From positions 6,891 through 70,890 of the forward strand of contig NZ_JBNMJV010000011.1 of the NCBI RefSeq assembly GCF_050874005.1: a stretch of DNA of 64,000 nucleotides. The letters run 5' to 3'. Source of the DNA: Huintestinicola sp050874005. GTDB lineage: Bacteria; Bacillota; Clostridia; Oscillospirales; Ruminococcaceae. This document shows, piece after piece, positions 1 through 8,842 of the stretch. How positions within the stretch are numbered: the first letter of the stretch is position 1; each line of letters begins with the position of its first letter. The notes beneath the pieces are model-generated. The model was not told the origin of the DNA, made no database searches, and saw nothing but the letters and a program-made list of their open reading frames with translations. A program made the translations under genes and the position numbers.

Positions 1-564
1 GTATATGACACCGCAGCACCCGAGCTTATCTATTATCTGAAGCACTACAGCGCCGACTCGGATACCGATGCTGTTTTCAGCTATAACAGCGGAAATGAGG
101 AGAAGCTTGTGACCCTTGACCGCCATTTCGGCACCTGCATAGGCTTTGGCGAGGAGCAGTTCAAGTCTGCGGACTTCAAAGCCGTTTCGGGAAATATCCG
201 CACATTTATGAACTACAGCGGCAGAGTGACCGATATAAACAAAAAGAAAGACCTGGGCGTTACCAAGACCCTTTCAGTCGGTTCGGGCGGATACAGACCC
301 GGCGCTCTTGTAACGGTAAATATCACCACTTCCGAGCCTTACTGCTATGTTACCGACATTATCCCCTCCTGCGGAAGATATGTGGACAATAACAGCTGGA
401 GATGCTCAAAGCAGACGGTAACTCTTTATACCAATAAGGACGGCAAAGCAGGGTATAAGTTCCGCATAGCCGTTTCCGGCGAATTTGTGGCAGAGGGTGC
501 CTATGCCTGCGGCAGGGACAATGTGTGCGGCATTTCCGAGACTCAGACCATAACCGTAAAGTAA
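1..564 (+). CDS. C-terminal part of a secreted beta-rich protein (5' end outside window)
   Basis: The frame is open from the first base of the window to the TAA at 562-564, so this is the last 187 residues of a longer protein. The segment is rich in Thr, Ser, Gly and Tyr with alternating hydrophobic residues, as in extracellular beta-sandwich domains. The end (YRPGALVTVNITTSEPYCYV, then a GEFVAEGAYAC-like stretch before the stop) is reminiscent of the last domain of bacterial alpha-2-macroglobulin-like proteins, but that is only an impression. Several cysteines could form disulphides. The next gene begins one base after the stop, so the two are probably cotranscribed. Function unassigned. Confidence 0.6.
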   Translation, partial: VYDTAAPELIYYLKHYSADSDTDAVFSYNSGNEEKLVTLDRHFGTCIGFGEEQFKSADFKAVSGNIRTFMNYSGRVTDINKKKDLGVTKTLSVGSGGYRPGALVTVNITTSEPYCYVTDIIPSCGRYVDNNSWRCSKQTVTLYTNKDGKAGYKFRIAVSGEFVAEGAYACGRDNVCGISETQTITVK

Positions 565-565
565 T

Positions 566-1513
566 ATGAAAAACAAAAAAATGACCGCTGTAATTCTCTG
601 CACCGTCCTCCTTATGTGGGGCTGTGCGGAGAATGAGGGTGAGCAAAGCGATACCTGTATAGCAGACGAAAGCAGCGTTTTGTCCGAAACCGTCCTGACG
701 GAAAGCAAGCAAAGCTTCGGACAGCTTGAATGTCTCTATTACAATGAAAAGGAATTCGGCGCATTAGACGGTATGAACCGCACATATGAAACAGGCGGAC
801 AGCTTATGTGCGCCACCGTTCCTCATCATCTTCTTGCAGGTGAAATGATATCCTCCGCATTCCGGACAGCCGCAGAGACACGGGAAAGTACAGATACGGT
901 GGTGATAGTTGCCCCCATACACGAGCCGAAAGGAAATGATATCATAACCTCTCTTGCCGACTGGAACACGCCCTTCGGCGTTCTGGAAAACGACAGAGAG
1001 CTGTCGGAGCTTTTCTCCTCAAGGCTGGGAGCGGCATATGACGACAGTATGCTTGAGACTGACCATTCCGCTTCGGGGCTCATACCCTTTGCCGCCGGAT
1101 TTTTTCCGAATGCGCAGATAGCCTGCGTGCTTATTTCGGGGCAGGCAGATGATGATATCCCCCGACAGCTTTCGGAGCTTTTAAATGAGATATCCGCAGA
1201 AAAGAACTGCTTTTTTGTGTTCTCAACGGATTTTTCTCATTACCTTGAACCACACGATGCGGACAGAATGGACGAATGTACACGCAGAGCCGTATTTGAC
1301 TGTGATACCGCTGCGATCGCCGCAATGACAAATGACAACACCGATTCACCGCCGACCGTGGAGACCTTCGTGAGACTTTCCGCTCTCCTTGACTGTAACG
1401 TTTCCGAGCTTGACCACGGAAATTCAATGACCGTTTCCGGGCTGCCCTACAGCAAAGCGGCATATCCAGAGGGAGTGACAAGCTATTTCGTTTTCGGAGC
1501 GGTAAAGCAATGA
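566..1513 (+). CDS. Memo-domain lipoprotein (AmmeMemoRadiSam system protein B-like)
   Basis: This 315-residue protein begins with a lipoprotein-type signal (hydrophobic residues 7-18, MWGC with the lipidated Cys at 20). After a Ser/Glu-rich linker comes a Memo fold: VPHHLLAG at 85-92, a second histidine in APIHEP at 116-121, DHSASG, and TDFSHY with His225. These histidines match the metal-site positions of the Memo family, whose members resemble non-haem iron dioxygenases. Most Memo proteins are cytosolic; an exported lipid-anchored form is unusual. The start lies one base after the previous stop, which suggests translational coupling. The AMMECR1 and radical SAM partners are not in the window, although upstream sequence is missing. 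The reaction is unknown. Confidence 0.75.
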   Translation: MKNKKMTAVILCTVLLMWGCAENEGEQSDTCIADESSVLSETVLTESKQSFGQLECLYYNEKEFGALDGMNRTYETGGQLMCATVPHHLLAGEMISSAFRTAAETRESTDTVVIVAPIHEPKGNDIITSLADWNTPFGVLENDRELSELFSSRLGAAYDDSMLETDHSASGLIPFAAGFFPNAQIACVLISGQADDDIPRQLSELLNEISAEKNCFFVFSTDFSHYLEPHDADRMDECTRRAVFDCDTAAIAAMTNDNTDSPPTVETFVRLSALLDCNVSELDHGNSMTVSGLPYSKAAYPEGVTSYFVFGAVKQ

Positions 1514-1538
1514 AGTTTATCCAAGCCCGGGATCCGTC

Positions 1539-1564
1539 CCCCTTTTCGCTTTGGCGGAAAGGGG
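1539..1564 (+). terminator. Possible terminator hairpin after the Memo lipoprotein gene
   Basis: An 11-bp stem (1539-1549 with 1554-1564, one G-U pair, 4-nt loop) lies 25 bases after the stop. No clean T-run follows, so termination may be weak. Confidence 0.4.
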
Positions 1565-1597
1565 TGATCTATTATCTTTAAATCACTAAATTACCCC

Positions 1598-1626
1598 TTG
1601 CAAAAAAAACAAACCTGTGATATAAT
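1598..1626 (+). promoter_or_regulatory. Sigma-A promoter
   Basis: TTGCAA, 17 bp, TATAAT with an extended TGa immediately before the -10. It drives the membrane protein gene at 1710 and possibly the VanY-like gene behind it. Confidence 0.8.
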
Positions 1627-1709
1627 AGACTCATACATAAAAAATCAAATACGGGGGGAACGGCGCAAAGCGTTCCCCTCTTTTATATCTTTATACACAG
1701 AGGTGCAAA

Positions 1710-2774
1710 ATGGAAGATAAGGAAAAAAACACCGAAAACGAGAGCAGCGAAAGCAATGAAAACAAGGATAAAAAAAGCGAAAGGCCCAAGTCATTCTTAC
1801 AGACAGTCCGTGAGATAGACGCCGCCGACAGAAAAGCGGAGCTTGCCGAGGAAGCAAGAAGAGCCGAAGAAAGAGCAAAGCGTGAGGAAAAGCAGCGCAA
1901 AGCCTACGAGGACAAGCTGAGACAGGAACGTATAGAGCTAATGAAGCTAAAGCAGGGCGTAATTTCCGAGGAGGATATCGAGACTGTACCCGAAGAAGTC
2001 CGCACCTATACCGTTTGGGAAAAGATAGGCAACTTCTTTTATCATAACAAAGCCTTTATCATTGTGGGAATAATGCTTGTCGCCCTTGCAGCATTTCTCA
2101 TATATGACTTTATCCGCAAGGAACGCCCCGACGTGCAGTCGATGTACATTGCCGCCGATTATGATATGAGCTACTATTCGGGAGAGCTTACCGCCCTCTG
2201 GAGCAAATACTGTCCCGACTACAACGGTGACGGCGAGCCGCTTGCCCGTCTCTATTATGTCCCCACAGGCTATGCCGATGAAACAATGGCGTCTCTTTAT
2301 TATGCCCAGAGCGACCGCACAAAGCTTATCGGCGAGTTCCAGTCGGGCAATGTGGTAATGATAATAGGCGACAAGGACGCATATCAGTCCATAGGCGCAC
2401 TTGAGGACGTTTTTATGGACTGCCGTGAGATATTCCCGGATGACCCCTACGCCGAGGAAATAGGCTACCGCCTTGCAGGGACCGACTTTATGGATATGCT
2501 GGGAGCGGACACCGTAGACGATACCGACCTTTACGTGTCGTTCAGAAAGCCTGTGGACACAATGGGAATGAAAAAGGAAAAAATGCAGGTAAATTACGAC
2601 CACGCCGTAGAATTCTGGAAAAATTTCCTTGAAGAGCACCGCATAGACGGTCTTGACCTGCCTCCCACTCCCGATGTACAGCCCCTGCCCATAGACGAGG
2701 ATAATTACGACTTTATGGAAACCGCAGCCGGCACTTCTGCCGAAACAACCACCTCCTCCGGACCCGCCGAATAA
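1710..2774 (+). CDS. Single-pass membrane protein with charged N-terminal coiled coil, function unknown
   Basis: The 354-residue protein starts with about 110 highly charged residues (many Lys, Glu and Arg, likely coiled coil, cytoplasmic). One membrane segment follows near residues 115-137 (KAFIIVGIMLVALAAFLIYD), then an extracytoplasmic domain of about 200 residues and a Thr/Ser/Pro tail. There is no cleavable signal. A GAGGTG ribosome-binding site sits seven bases before the ATG. The VanY-like peptidase gene follows after 32 bases without a terminator, so a shared envelope role is plausible. I do not recognise the extracellular domain; it lacks obvious catalytic motifs. Confidence 0.7.
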   Translation: MEDKEKNTENESSESNENKDKKSERPKSFLQTVREIDAADRKAELAEEARRAEERAKREEKQRKAYEDKLRQERIELMKLKQGVISEEDIETVPEEVRTYTVWEKIGNFFYHNKAFIIVGIMLVALAAFLIYDFIRKERPDVQSMYIAADYDMSYYSGELTALWSKYCPDYNGDGEPLARLYYVPTGYADETMASLYYAQSDRTKLIGEFQSGNVVMIIGDKDAYQSIGALEDVFMDCREIFPDDPYAEEIGYRLAGTDFMDMLGADTVDDTDLYVSFRKPVDTMGMKKEKMQVNYDHAVEFWKNFLEEHRIDGLDLPPTPDVQPLPIDEDNYDFMETAAGTSAETTTSSGPAE

Positions 2775-2806
2775 AATAAAAGAAATAAAGAAAAGAGATA
2801 CATAAA

Positions 2807-3928
2807 ATGAAAAAGCTTAAAATTTCTGCCGCCGTTATGGCAGCCCTTGCGCTTGCTGCCTGCACTTCCGTTGAGGAATTTCCCGATGAAACAGACGCTC
2901 TTCCCGCAGGCGGAGATAATGTAGTATCTTCCGAGCCGCTTGCTGATGAGACCGCCGCACCCGAGACCGAATCCGTTTCTGCAGATCCGGAGACTGCTGA
3001 GACAGTCACCGAGACCGCAAAGCCTGCCGAGACCTGGACAGACTCCGAGGAACCTCCCATAGAGCTTCCCGTACAGACCGAAGAGGAAGAAAATGACCCC
3101 GACAGCATAGAAATAACCGCCATAGACCTTACATATTACGAGATAACCCTTGAAGCGGGCGAAAGCTCAATGCCCATAGTGACAATGTACCCCGAGGACG
3201 CCTCCGATAAATCGGAGATATGGAGCAGTTCGGACGAAAGCGTAGCCCGGGTGGACGATATAGGCAATATCACCGCCATATCCGAGGGCGAATGTATAAT
3301 AAAGGTGCAGTCCGCCGTATCTCCCGATGTATATGCGGAAGTAAGTGTCACCGTCACCGCCGCACCCGAGCCGGAGGAAACCAAACCTGCCGAAAGCAGC
3401 GAAAGCGACACACAGCTTACCTACATAAACGGCATACTTATCGCCAATAAGACCTATGCCCTTCCTCCCGACTATAACCCGGGCGTAGACCCCGACGCAC
3501 AGGCAGCTTTTGACAAAATGCAGTCCGCCGCAGCCGCAGAGGGACTTAATATCTACATATCCTCAGGCTTCCGCTCCTATGATTATCAGGCAGGGCTGTA
3601 CGAAAGATATGTGGAAAAAAGCGGCAAATCGGAAGCCGACAGATATTCCGCCCGTCCGGGACATTCCGAGCATCAGACAGGACTTGCCTTTGATCTCAAC
3701 ACCATTGACATCACCTTTGCCGACACCGCCGAATACGATTGGTTAAAAGTACACTGCGCCGAATATGGCTTTATAATCCGTTATCCCGAAAACGGCGAAA
3801 GCGTTACGGGATATATGTATGAGCCGTGGCATATAAGATACCTTGGCACAGATACCGCCCAAAAGGTGTACGACAGCGGACTTACTTTAGAGGAATATCT
3901 GGGAATAGACTCGAAATACTCTGAGTAA
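2807..3928 (+). CDS. Lipoprotein with Ig-like domain and VanY-type D-Ala-D-Ala carboxypeptidase domain
   Basis: The signal ends in a good lipobox (ALAAC, Cys at about residue 19). An acidic Glu/Thr linker is followed by a bacterial Ig-like (BIG2) domain around residues 103-190 (ITLEAGESSMPIVTMYPEDA through SVTVTA). A peptidase M15/VanY domain follows near 205-365. Its zinc and catalytic motif is visible as SARPGHSEHQTGLAFD (the H-x6-D pattern), with a second zinc ligand in EPWHIRYLG. Family members trim the terminal D-Ala from peptidoglycan stem peptides at the cell surface. A strong terminator follows the gene. There is no sign of a vancomycin-resistance cluster, so housekeeping wall trimming is the likely role. 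Confidence 0.88.
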   Translation: MKKLKISAAVMAALALAACTSVEEFPDETDALPAGGDNVVSSEPLADETAAPETESVSADPETAETVTETAKPAETWTDSEEPPIELPVQTEEEENDPDSIEITAIDLTYYEITLEAGESSMPIVTMYPEDASDKSEIWSSSDESVARVDDIGNITAISEGECIIKVQSAVSPDVYAEVSVTVTAAPEPEETKPAESSESDTQLTYINGILIANKTYALPPDYNPGVDPDAQAAFDKMQSAAAAEGLNIYISSGFRSYDYQAGLYERYVEKSGKSEADRYSARPGHSEHQTGLAFDLNTIDITFADTAEYDWLKVHCAEYGFIIRYPENGESVTGYMYEPWHIRYLGTDTAQKVYDSGLTLEEYLGIDSKYSE

Positions 3929-3969
3929 TAAATCAAATAACAATACAAATTGTAAATATGTTGTCACCC

Positions 3970-4007
3970 GACCCGAAAGTAAAATTGCTTTCGGGTCAAT
4001 TTTTTTA
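3970..4007 (+). terminator. Rho-independent terminator
   Basis: A perfect 10-bp stem (3970-3979 with 3988-3997, loop of 8) is followed by AA and a run of eight T. It ends the VanY-like transcript. Confidence 0.9.
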
Positions 4008-4132
4008 CCCCTCCGAGCCGTATTTTTGACACATCATTTTATAACTTTTTCATAAATTGAGCAAAAACCCCCTTAAAAGTATGATATTTCAAGTCAAAAT
4101 GCAAGATTTTTATTAAAACTTGCAAAATTGTA

Positions 4133-4161
4133 TTGACAAGGAGAATTTCCTGTGATAGAAT
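4133..4161 (+). promoter_or_regulatory. gltB promoter and structured leader
   Basis: TTGACA, 17 bp, TAGAAT with extended TGa predicts a start near 4168. The 70-nt leader holds a hairpin (GAAAAAGC paired with GCTTTTTC, 4173-4191) and an alternative pairing of GCCGAAA near 4170 with TTTCGGC near 4200. The two pairings exclude each other, which could allow regulation; no known riboswitch class was recognised. The rest of the 3929-4235 gap, apart from the upstream terminator, is A+T-rich with nothing else recognised. Confidence 0.75.
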
Positions 4162-4241
4162 TATAATATGCCGAAAAAGCCGGGCTTTTTCAGGGAGAGT
4201 TTCGGCTTTCAGAGTATAGCAGAAAGTAAGGAGTAATGGCT

Positions 4242-7200
4242 ATGGACAACTACAGAGTACAGGAACCATACGCAAAGCAGGGACTCTATGACCCCCGCTT
4301 CGAGCACGAGAACTGCGGAATAGGCGCAGTAGTAAATATGAACGGCGAGGCAGACTACAAGGTAGTTGACAGCGCCCTCAAGATCGTTGAAACTCTCGAG
4401 CACCGTGCAGGAAAGGACGCCGAGGGAAAAACAGGCGACGGCGTGGGAATACTTCTCCAGATATCCCACACATTCTTCTCAAAGGTATGCGCCGAGGAAG
4501 GAATAAAGATCGGCGGCAAGAGAGAATACGGAATAGCTATGTTCTTCTTCCCCCAGTCCGAGGACAAGCTGAAAAAGTCAATGGCAACCTTTGAAAAGGT
4601 GCTTGCCGATGAAAAGCTTACATTTTTAGGCTGGAGAAAAGTTCCCGTTGAGCCCTCCGTATTAGGCTCCAAGGCACTTGAAAGTATGCCCAATATCTAT
4701 CAGGCATTCATTGAAAAGCCTGCTGACTGCGAAAAGGGACTCCCCTTCGACAGAAAGCTTTATATCGCAAGAATGGTATTTGAAAAGGCAGACAAGGAGA
4801 CATATGTGGTTTCCTGCTCAAGCCGTACAATAGTATATAAAGGAATGTTCCTTGTAGACCAGCTGAGAAAATTCTATAAGGACCTTGACTGCGAGGACTA
4901 TCACAGCGCAATAGGAATCGTTCATTCCCGTTTCAGCACCAACACCAACCCCAGCTGGCAGCGCTCCCACCCCAACCGTATGATGGTGCATAACGGCGAG
5001 ATAAACACCATTACGGGAAATGTGGATAAAATGCTCAGCCGTGAGTCCGTATTAAAGTCCGATTATATCGGCGACAGAATGAAGGATATCGTTCCTATCC
5101 TTGACGTAACAGGCTCCGACTCCGCACGTCTTGACAATACTCTTGAATTTATGACAATGGCAGGGGTAGACCTTCCCCTTGCCGTAATTACCCTTATCCC
5201 CGAACCCTGGCAGCACCAGACAACAATGAGCCGTGAAAAAAGAGCTTTCTATCAGTATTATGCAACAATGATGGAGCCGTGGGACGGCCCTGCCTCCATT
5301 ATCTTCTCTGACGGCGACCTTGTAGGAGCTGTGCTTGACAGAAACGGTCTCCGTCCCTCACGTTATTACATCACCGACGATAATAAGGGCGGAAAATATC
5401 TTATCCTTTCCTCAGAGGTAGGCGCACTTGATATCCCTGTTGAGACTATCGTTAAAAAGGAACGTCTCCACCCCGGAAAAATGCTCCTTGTGGACACCGT
5501 AAAGGGCGAGCTTATCGAGGACGAGAAGATAAAGGACTACTACAGCAAGAGACAGCCCTACGGCGAGTGGCTCGACCACAATTTCTACTCTCTCCACGAG
5601 TTCAATATCCCCAACAAGAAGCCTCTCAGATATTCGGGAGAGGAGCTTGAAAGACTTCAGCACGCCTTCGGTTATACATATGAAGCTATCAGAAGCACAA
5701 TGATACCAATGGCGTTAAACGGCTCAGAGCCTACAGCTGCAATGGGCGTAGATACTCCTATTCCCCCGCTCTCAAAGAAAAATCCCCCTCTCTTTGATTA
5801 TTTCAAGCAGCTTTTCGCACAGGTAACAAATCCCCCCATCGACGCTATCAGAGAGTCGGTCATCACCGATACATCGGTATATCTGGGCACCTCGGGCAAT
5901 ATCCTCAAGGAGGACGAAAAGAACTGCCGTGTACTCCAGATAAAGAACCCCGTTCTTACAAACCTCGACCTTCTGAAAATTCGCACCGCCAACATTGAGG
6001 GACTTAAAACCGCAGACATCTCAATGCTCTACAAAAAGGACACTTCCACCCTCAGGCAGGCGATCGAAAACCTTTATACACAGGCAGACAAGGCTCACGA
6101 GACAGGCGCATCTATCCTTATCCTCTCCGACAGAGGTGTTGATAAGGATCACCTTGCAATTCCCTCTCTCCTTGCCGTTGCAGCCCTTGAAAATTACCTT
6201 GTAAAGACAAGAAAGAACACCGCCATCTCCATAATCGTTGAAACTGCCGAGCCTTACGAGGTGCATCATTTTGCAACCCTTCTGGGCTTCGGAGCAAGTG
6301 CCGTAAACCCCTATCTTGCAATGGATACTCTCTATGAGCTTACCTCTGGCAAGGCTATCGACAAGGAATATACAGAAGCGCTCAACTGCTATGTCAAGGC
6401 AATTGTCAGCGGCATTGTAAAGATAGCCTCTAAAATGGGTATCTCCACGATCCAGTCCTATCAGGGCAGCAAGATATTCGAGGCTCTCGGTATCTCCAAG
6501 AGCGTGTGCGATGAATTCTTCCCCGATACCGTCAGCAGGGTGGGCGGCATAGACCTTGATGATATCAGCGATCAGGTAATTGCCCGCCACGATGCCGCAT
6601 TCGACCCCAGAGACCTTACCGTAAACGATGCAATGGAAAGCGTAGGCAGCCATAAGTCCAGAAGCGGCAAGGAGGAGCATATGTATAATCCTATGACTAT
6701 ACATCTTCTCCAGCAGGCAGCGTGGACAAACGACTACAGCCTTTTCAAGAAATATTCCGAGTATCTTAACGCCGAGGAGAGAAATCTCACCCTCAGAAGC
6801 ACCCTTGACTTTAAATTCGCCCCCGACGGCGGCATACCCCTTGACGAGGTAGAAAGCGTAGAAAGCATTATGCACCGTTTCAAAACAGGTGCAATGTCCT
6901 ATGGCTCCATTTCTCAGGAAGCCCACGAATGTATGGCGATCGCAATGAATATGATAGGCGGCAAGTCCAACAGCGGCGAGGGCGGCGAGGACCTTGAAAG
7001 AATAATCACCGCAGGAATGCCGGAGGATAAATGCTCTGCCATCAAGCAGGTGGCATCGGGACGTTTCGGCGTAACATCGAAATACCTCACCTCCGCAAAG
7101 GAGATCCAGATAAAAATGGCACAGGGCGCAAAGCCCGGCGAAGGCGGACATCTGCCTGCAAAGAAGGTATATCCCTGGATAGCCAAGACCCGTCACTCCA

Positions 7201-8813
7201 CACCCGGTGTGGCTCTTATCTCCCCTCCTCCTCACCACGATATCTACTCCATCGAGGACCTGGCACAGCTTATCTATGACCTGAAAAATGCCAACAAGGA
7301 CGCACGTATCTCCGTTAAGCTGGTTTCCGAGGTGGGCGTAGGCACCATTGCCGCAGGCGTTGCAAAGGCAGGCGCAGGGGTAGTGCTCATTTCGGGCTAT
7401 GACGGCGGCACAGGCGCAGCACCCGGAAGCTCCATTCACAACGCAGGTCTGCCTTGGGAGCTTGGACTTGCGGAAACTCACAGAACTCTTATTATGAACG
7501 GTCTCCGTTCCAAGGTCGTTATCGAAACAGACGGCAAGATGATGACAGGACGAGATGTAGTTATCGCCGCAATGCTGGGCGCAGAGGAATACGGCTTTGC
7601 CACCGCTCCTCTGGTAACAATGGGCTGCGTAATGATGAGAGTATGTAACCTTGACACCTGCCCCGTAGGCGTTGCCACACAGAACCCCGAGCTGAGAAAG
7701 CGCTTCAAGGGCAAGCCCGAGTATATCGTAAACTTTATGCGCTTTATAGCAACAGAAATGCGTGAGTATATGGCAAAGCTCGGTATACGCACCGTTGACG
7801 AGCTTGTAGGCCGTTCCGACCTCCTTGTAAAGAAGGACTTCCCCGAGGGAAGCAAGGCAGCAAAGATAGATATGTCGGAAATTCTCGATAATCCCTATGC
7901 AGGAACCGACACACCTTCTCACTTTATCCCCGGCGACGCATATGACTTCAAGCTGGGCGAGACAATCGATGAAAAGGTCATAATCCCTGCAATGTCGGAA
8001 GCTCTCGAAAAGAAGGAGCCTAAGACTATTGATATCAAGGTAAGCAACCTTAACAGAACTCTCGGCACCCTCTTCGGCTCCGAGATAACAAGAAGATATT
8101 ACAACACTCTCGAGGACGATACTTATGTTGTTAAGTGTCACGGCTCGGGCGGACAGAGCTTCGGCGCATTCATTCCCAAGGGACTCACCCTTGAGCTTGA
8201 GGGCGACAGCAACGACTACTTCGGAAAGGGCCTCTCAGGCGGAAAACTTGTGCTCTATGCACCCAAGGAGGCAAAGTACAAGGCAGACGATAATATCATC
8301 GTGGGCAACGTTGCACTCTTCGGCGCAACAAGCGGCAAGGCGTTCATCGCAGGTATCGCAGGCGAGCGCTTCTGCGTAAGAAACTCGGGCGCAACAGTTG
8401 TAGTAGAGGGCGTAGGCGACCACGGCTGCGAGTATATGACAGGCGGACGTGCAGTTATCCTCGGAAAAACAAGCAAGAACTTTGCGGCAGGAATGAGCGG
8501 CGGTATCGCTTATGTCCTTGACGAGGAATTCGACCTTTACACTAAGCTCAACAAGGCTCTCGTAGGCTTCTCCAAGCTTACCGAGCAGGAGGATATCGAC
8601 GAACTCAGATCCCTTATCGAGGAGCACACGCAGGCAACAGGTTCTGTACGAGGCAGAGAGATACTCGATAACTTTGACGAATATCTTCCCAAATTCAAGA
8701 AGATCATTCCCCACGATTATGCGAAGATGATGAACAGCATAAAGAAGTTCACAGCCGAGGGTATGAACCCCGACGACGCACGTATCTCCGCATTCTATGA
8801 GAACACCAAGTAA
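4242..8813 (+). CDS. gltB: Glutamate synthase (NADPH), large subunit
   Basis: GltB transfers the glutamine amide to 2-oxoglutarate, giving two glutamates with electrons supplied by GltD. The start at 4242 is preferred because AAGGAG (4228-4233) is 8 bases away; the ATG at 4236 is too close. A short propeptide precedes the Ntn nucleophile Cys25 (CGIGAVV), which is expected to become the mature N-terminus. The glutaminase domain spans about 25-430. Next come the central domain and the FMN/synthase domain (GAMSYGSISQEAHE; GGTGAAPGSS). The 3Fe-4S cysteines are visible at about 1129, 1135 and 1140 (C-x5-C-x4-C in MRVCNLDTCPVG), and a C-terminal beta-helix (GXGXG domain) ends the protein. The full family length of about 1520 residues is intact. 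gltD follows after 29 bases. Confidence 0.97.
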   Translation: MDNYRVQEPYAKQGLYDPRFEHENCGIGAVVNMNGEADYKVVDSALKIVETLEHRAGKDAEGKTGDGVGILLQISHTFFSKVCAEEGIKIGGKREYGIAMFFFPQSEDKLKKSMATFEKVLADEKLTFLGWRKVPVEPSVLGSKALESMPNIYQAFIEKPADCEKGLPFDRKLYIARMVFEKADKETYVVSCSSRTIVYKGMFLVDQLRKFYKDLDCEDYHSAIGIVHSRFSTNTNPSWQRSHPNRMMVHNGEINTITGNVDKMLSRESVLKSDYIGDRMKDIVPILDVTGSDSARLDNTLEFMTMAGVDLPLAVITLIPEPWQHQTTMSREKRAFYQYYATMMEPWDGPASIIFSDGDLVGAVLDRNGLRPSRYYITDDNKGGKYLILSSEVGALDIPVETIVKKERLHPGKMLLVDTVKGELIEDEKIKDYYSKRQPYGEWLDHNFYSLHEFNIPNKKPLRYSGEELERLQHAFGYTYEAIRSTMIPMALNGSEPTAAMGVDTPIPPLSKKNPPLFDYFKQLFAQVTNPPIDAIRESVITDTSVYLGTSGNILKEDEKNCRVLQIKNPVLTNLDLLKIRTANIEGLKTADISMLYKKDTSTLRQAIENLYTQADKAHETGASILILSDRGVDKDHLAIPSLLAVAALENYLVKTRKNTAISIIVETAEPYEVHHFATLLGFGASAVNPYLAMDTLYELTSGKAIDKEYTEALNCYVKAIVSGIVKIASKMGISTIQSYQGSKIFEALGISKSVCDEFFPDTVSRVGGIDLDDISDQVIARHDAAFDPRDLTVNDAMESVGSHKSRSGKEEHMYNPMTIHLLQQAAWTNDYSLFKKYSEYLNAEERNLTLRSTLDFKFAPDGGIPLDEVESVESIMHRFKTGAMSYGSISQEAHECMAIAMNMIGGKSNSGEGGEDLERIITAGMPEDKCSAIKQVASGRFGVTSKYLTSAKEIQIKMAQGAKPGEGGHLPAKKVYPWIAKTRHSTPGVALISPPPHHDIYSIEDLAQLIYDLKNANKDARISVKLVSEVGVGTIAAGVAKAGAGVVLISGYDGGTGAAPGSSIHNAGLPWELGLAETHRTLIMNGLRSKVVIETDGKMMTGRDVVIAAMLGAEEYGFATAPLVTMGCVMMRVCNLDTCPVGVATQNPELRKRFKGKPEYIVNFMRFIATEMREYMAKLGIRTVDELVGRSDLLVKKDFPEGSKAAKIDMSEILDNPYAGTDTPSHFIPGDAYDFKLGETIDEKVIIPAMSEALEKKEPKTIDIKVSNLNRTLGTLFGSEITRRYYNTLEDDTYVVKCHGSGGQSFGAFIPKGLTLELEGDSNDYFGKGLSGGKLVLYAPKEAKYKADDNIIVGNVALFGATSGKAFIAGIAGERFCVRNSGATVVVEGVGDHGCEYMTGGRAVILGKTSKNFAAGMSGGIAYVLDEEFDLYTKLNKALVGFSKLTEQEDIDELRSLIEEHTQATGSVRGREILDNFDEYLPKFKKIIPHDYAKMMNSIKKFTAEGMNPDDARISAFYENTK

Positions 8814-8842
8814 CAGGCACGGAAAGGAAGGAATGATTTACT

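Noticed and set aside
2713..3123. Minus-strand frame rich in Ser and Val opposite the VanY-like gene
   Set aside because: Shadow of the acidic Glu/Thr linker of the real gene.
6021..8141. A 706-codon open frame on the minus strand opposite gltB
   Set aside because: It mirrors the codon pattern of the true gene, has no ribosome site and is rich in Cys, His and Tyr as antisense shadows are. gltB is beyond doubt the coding strand.
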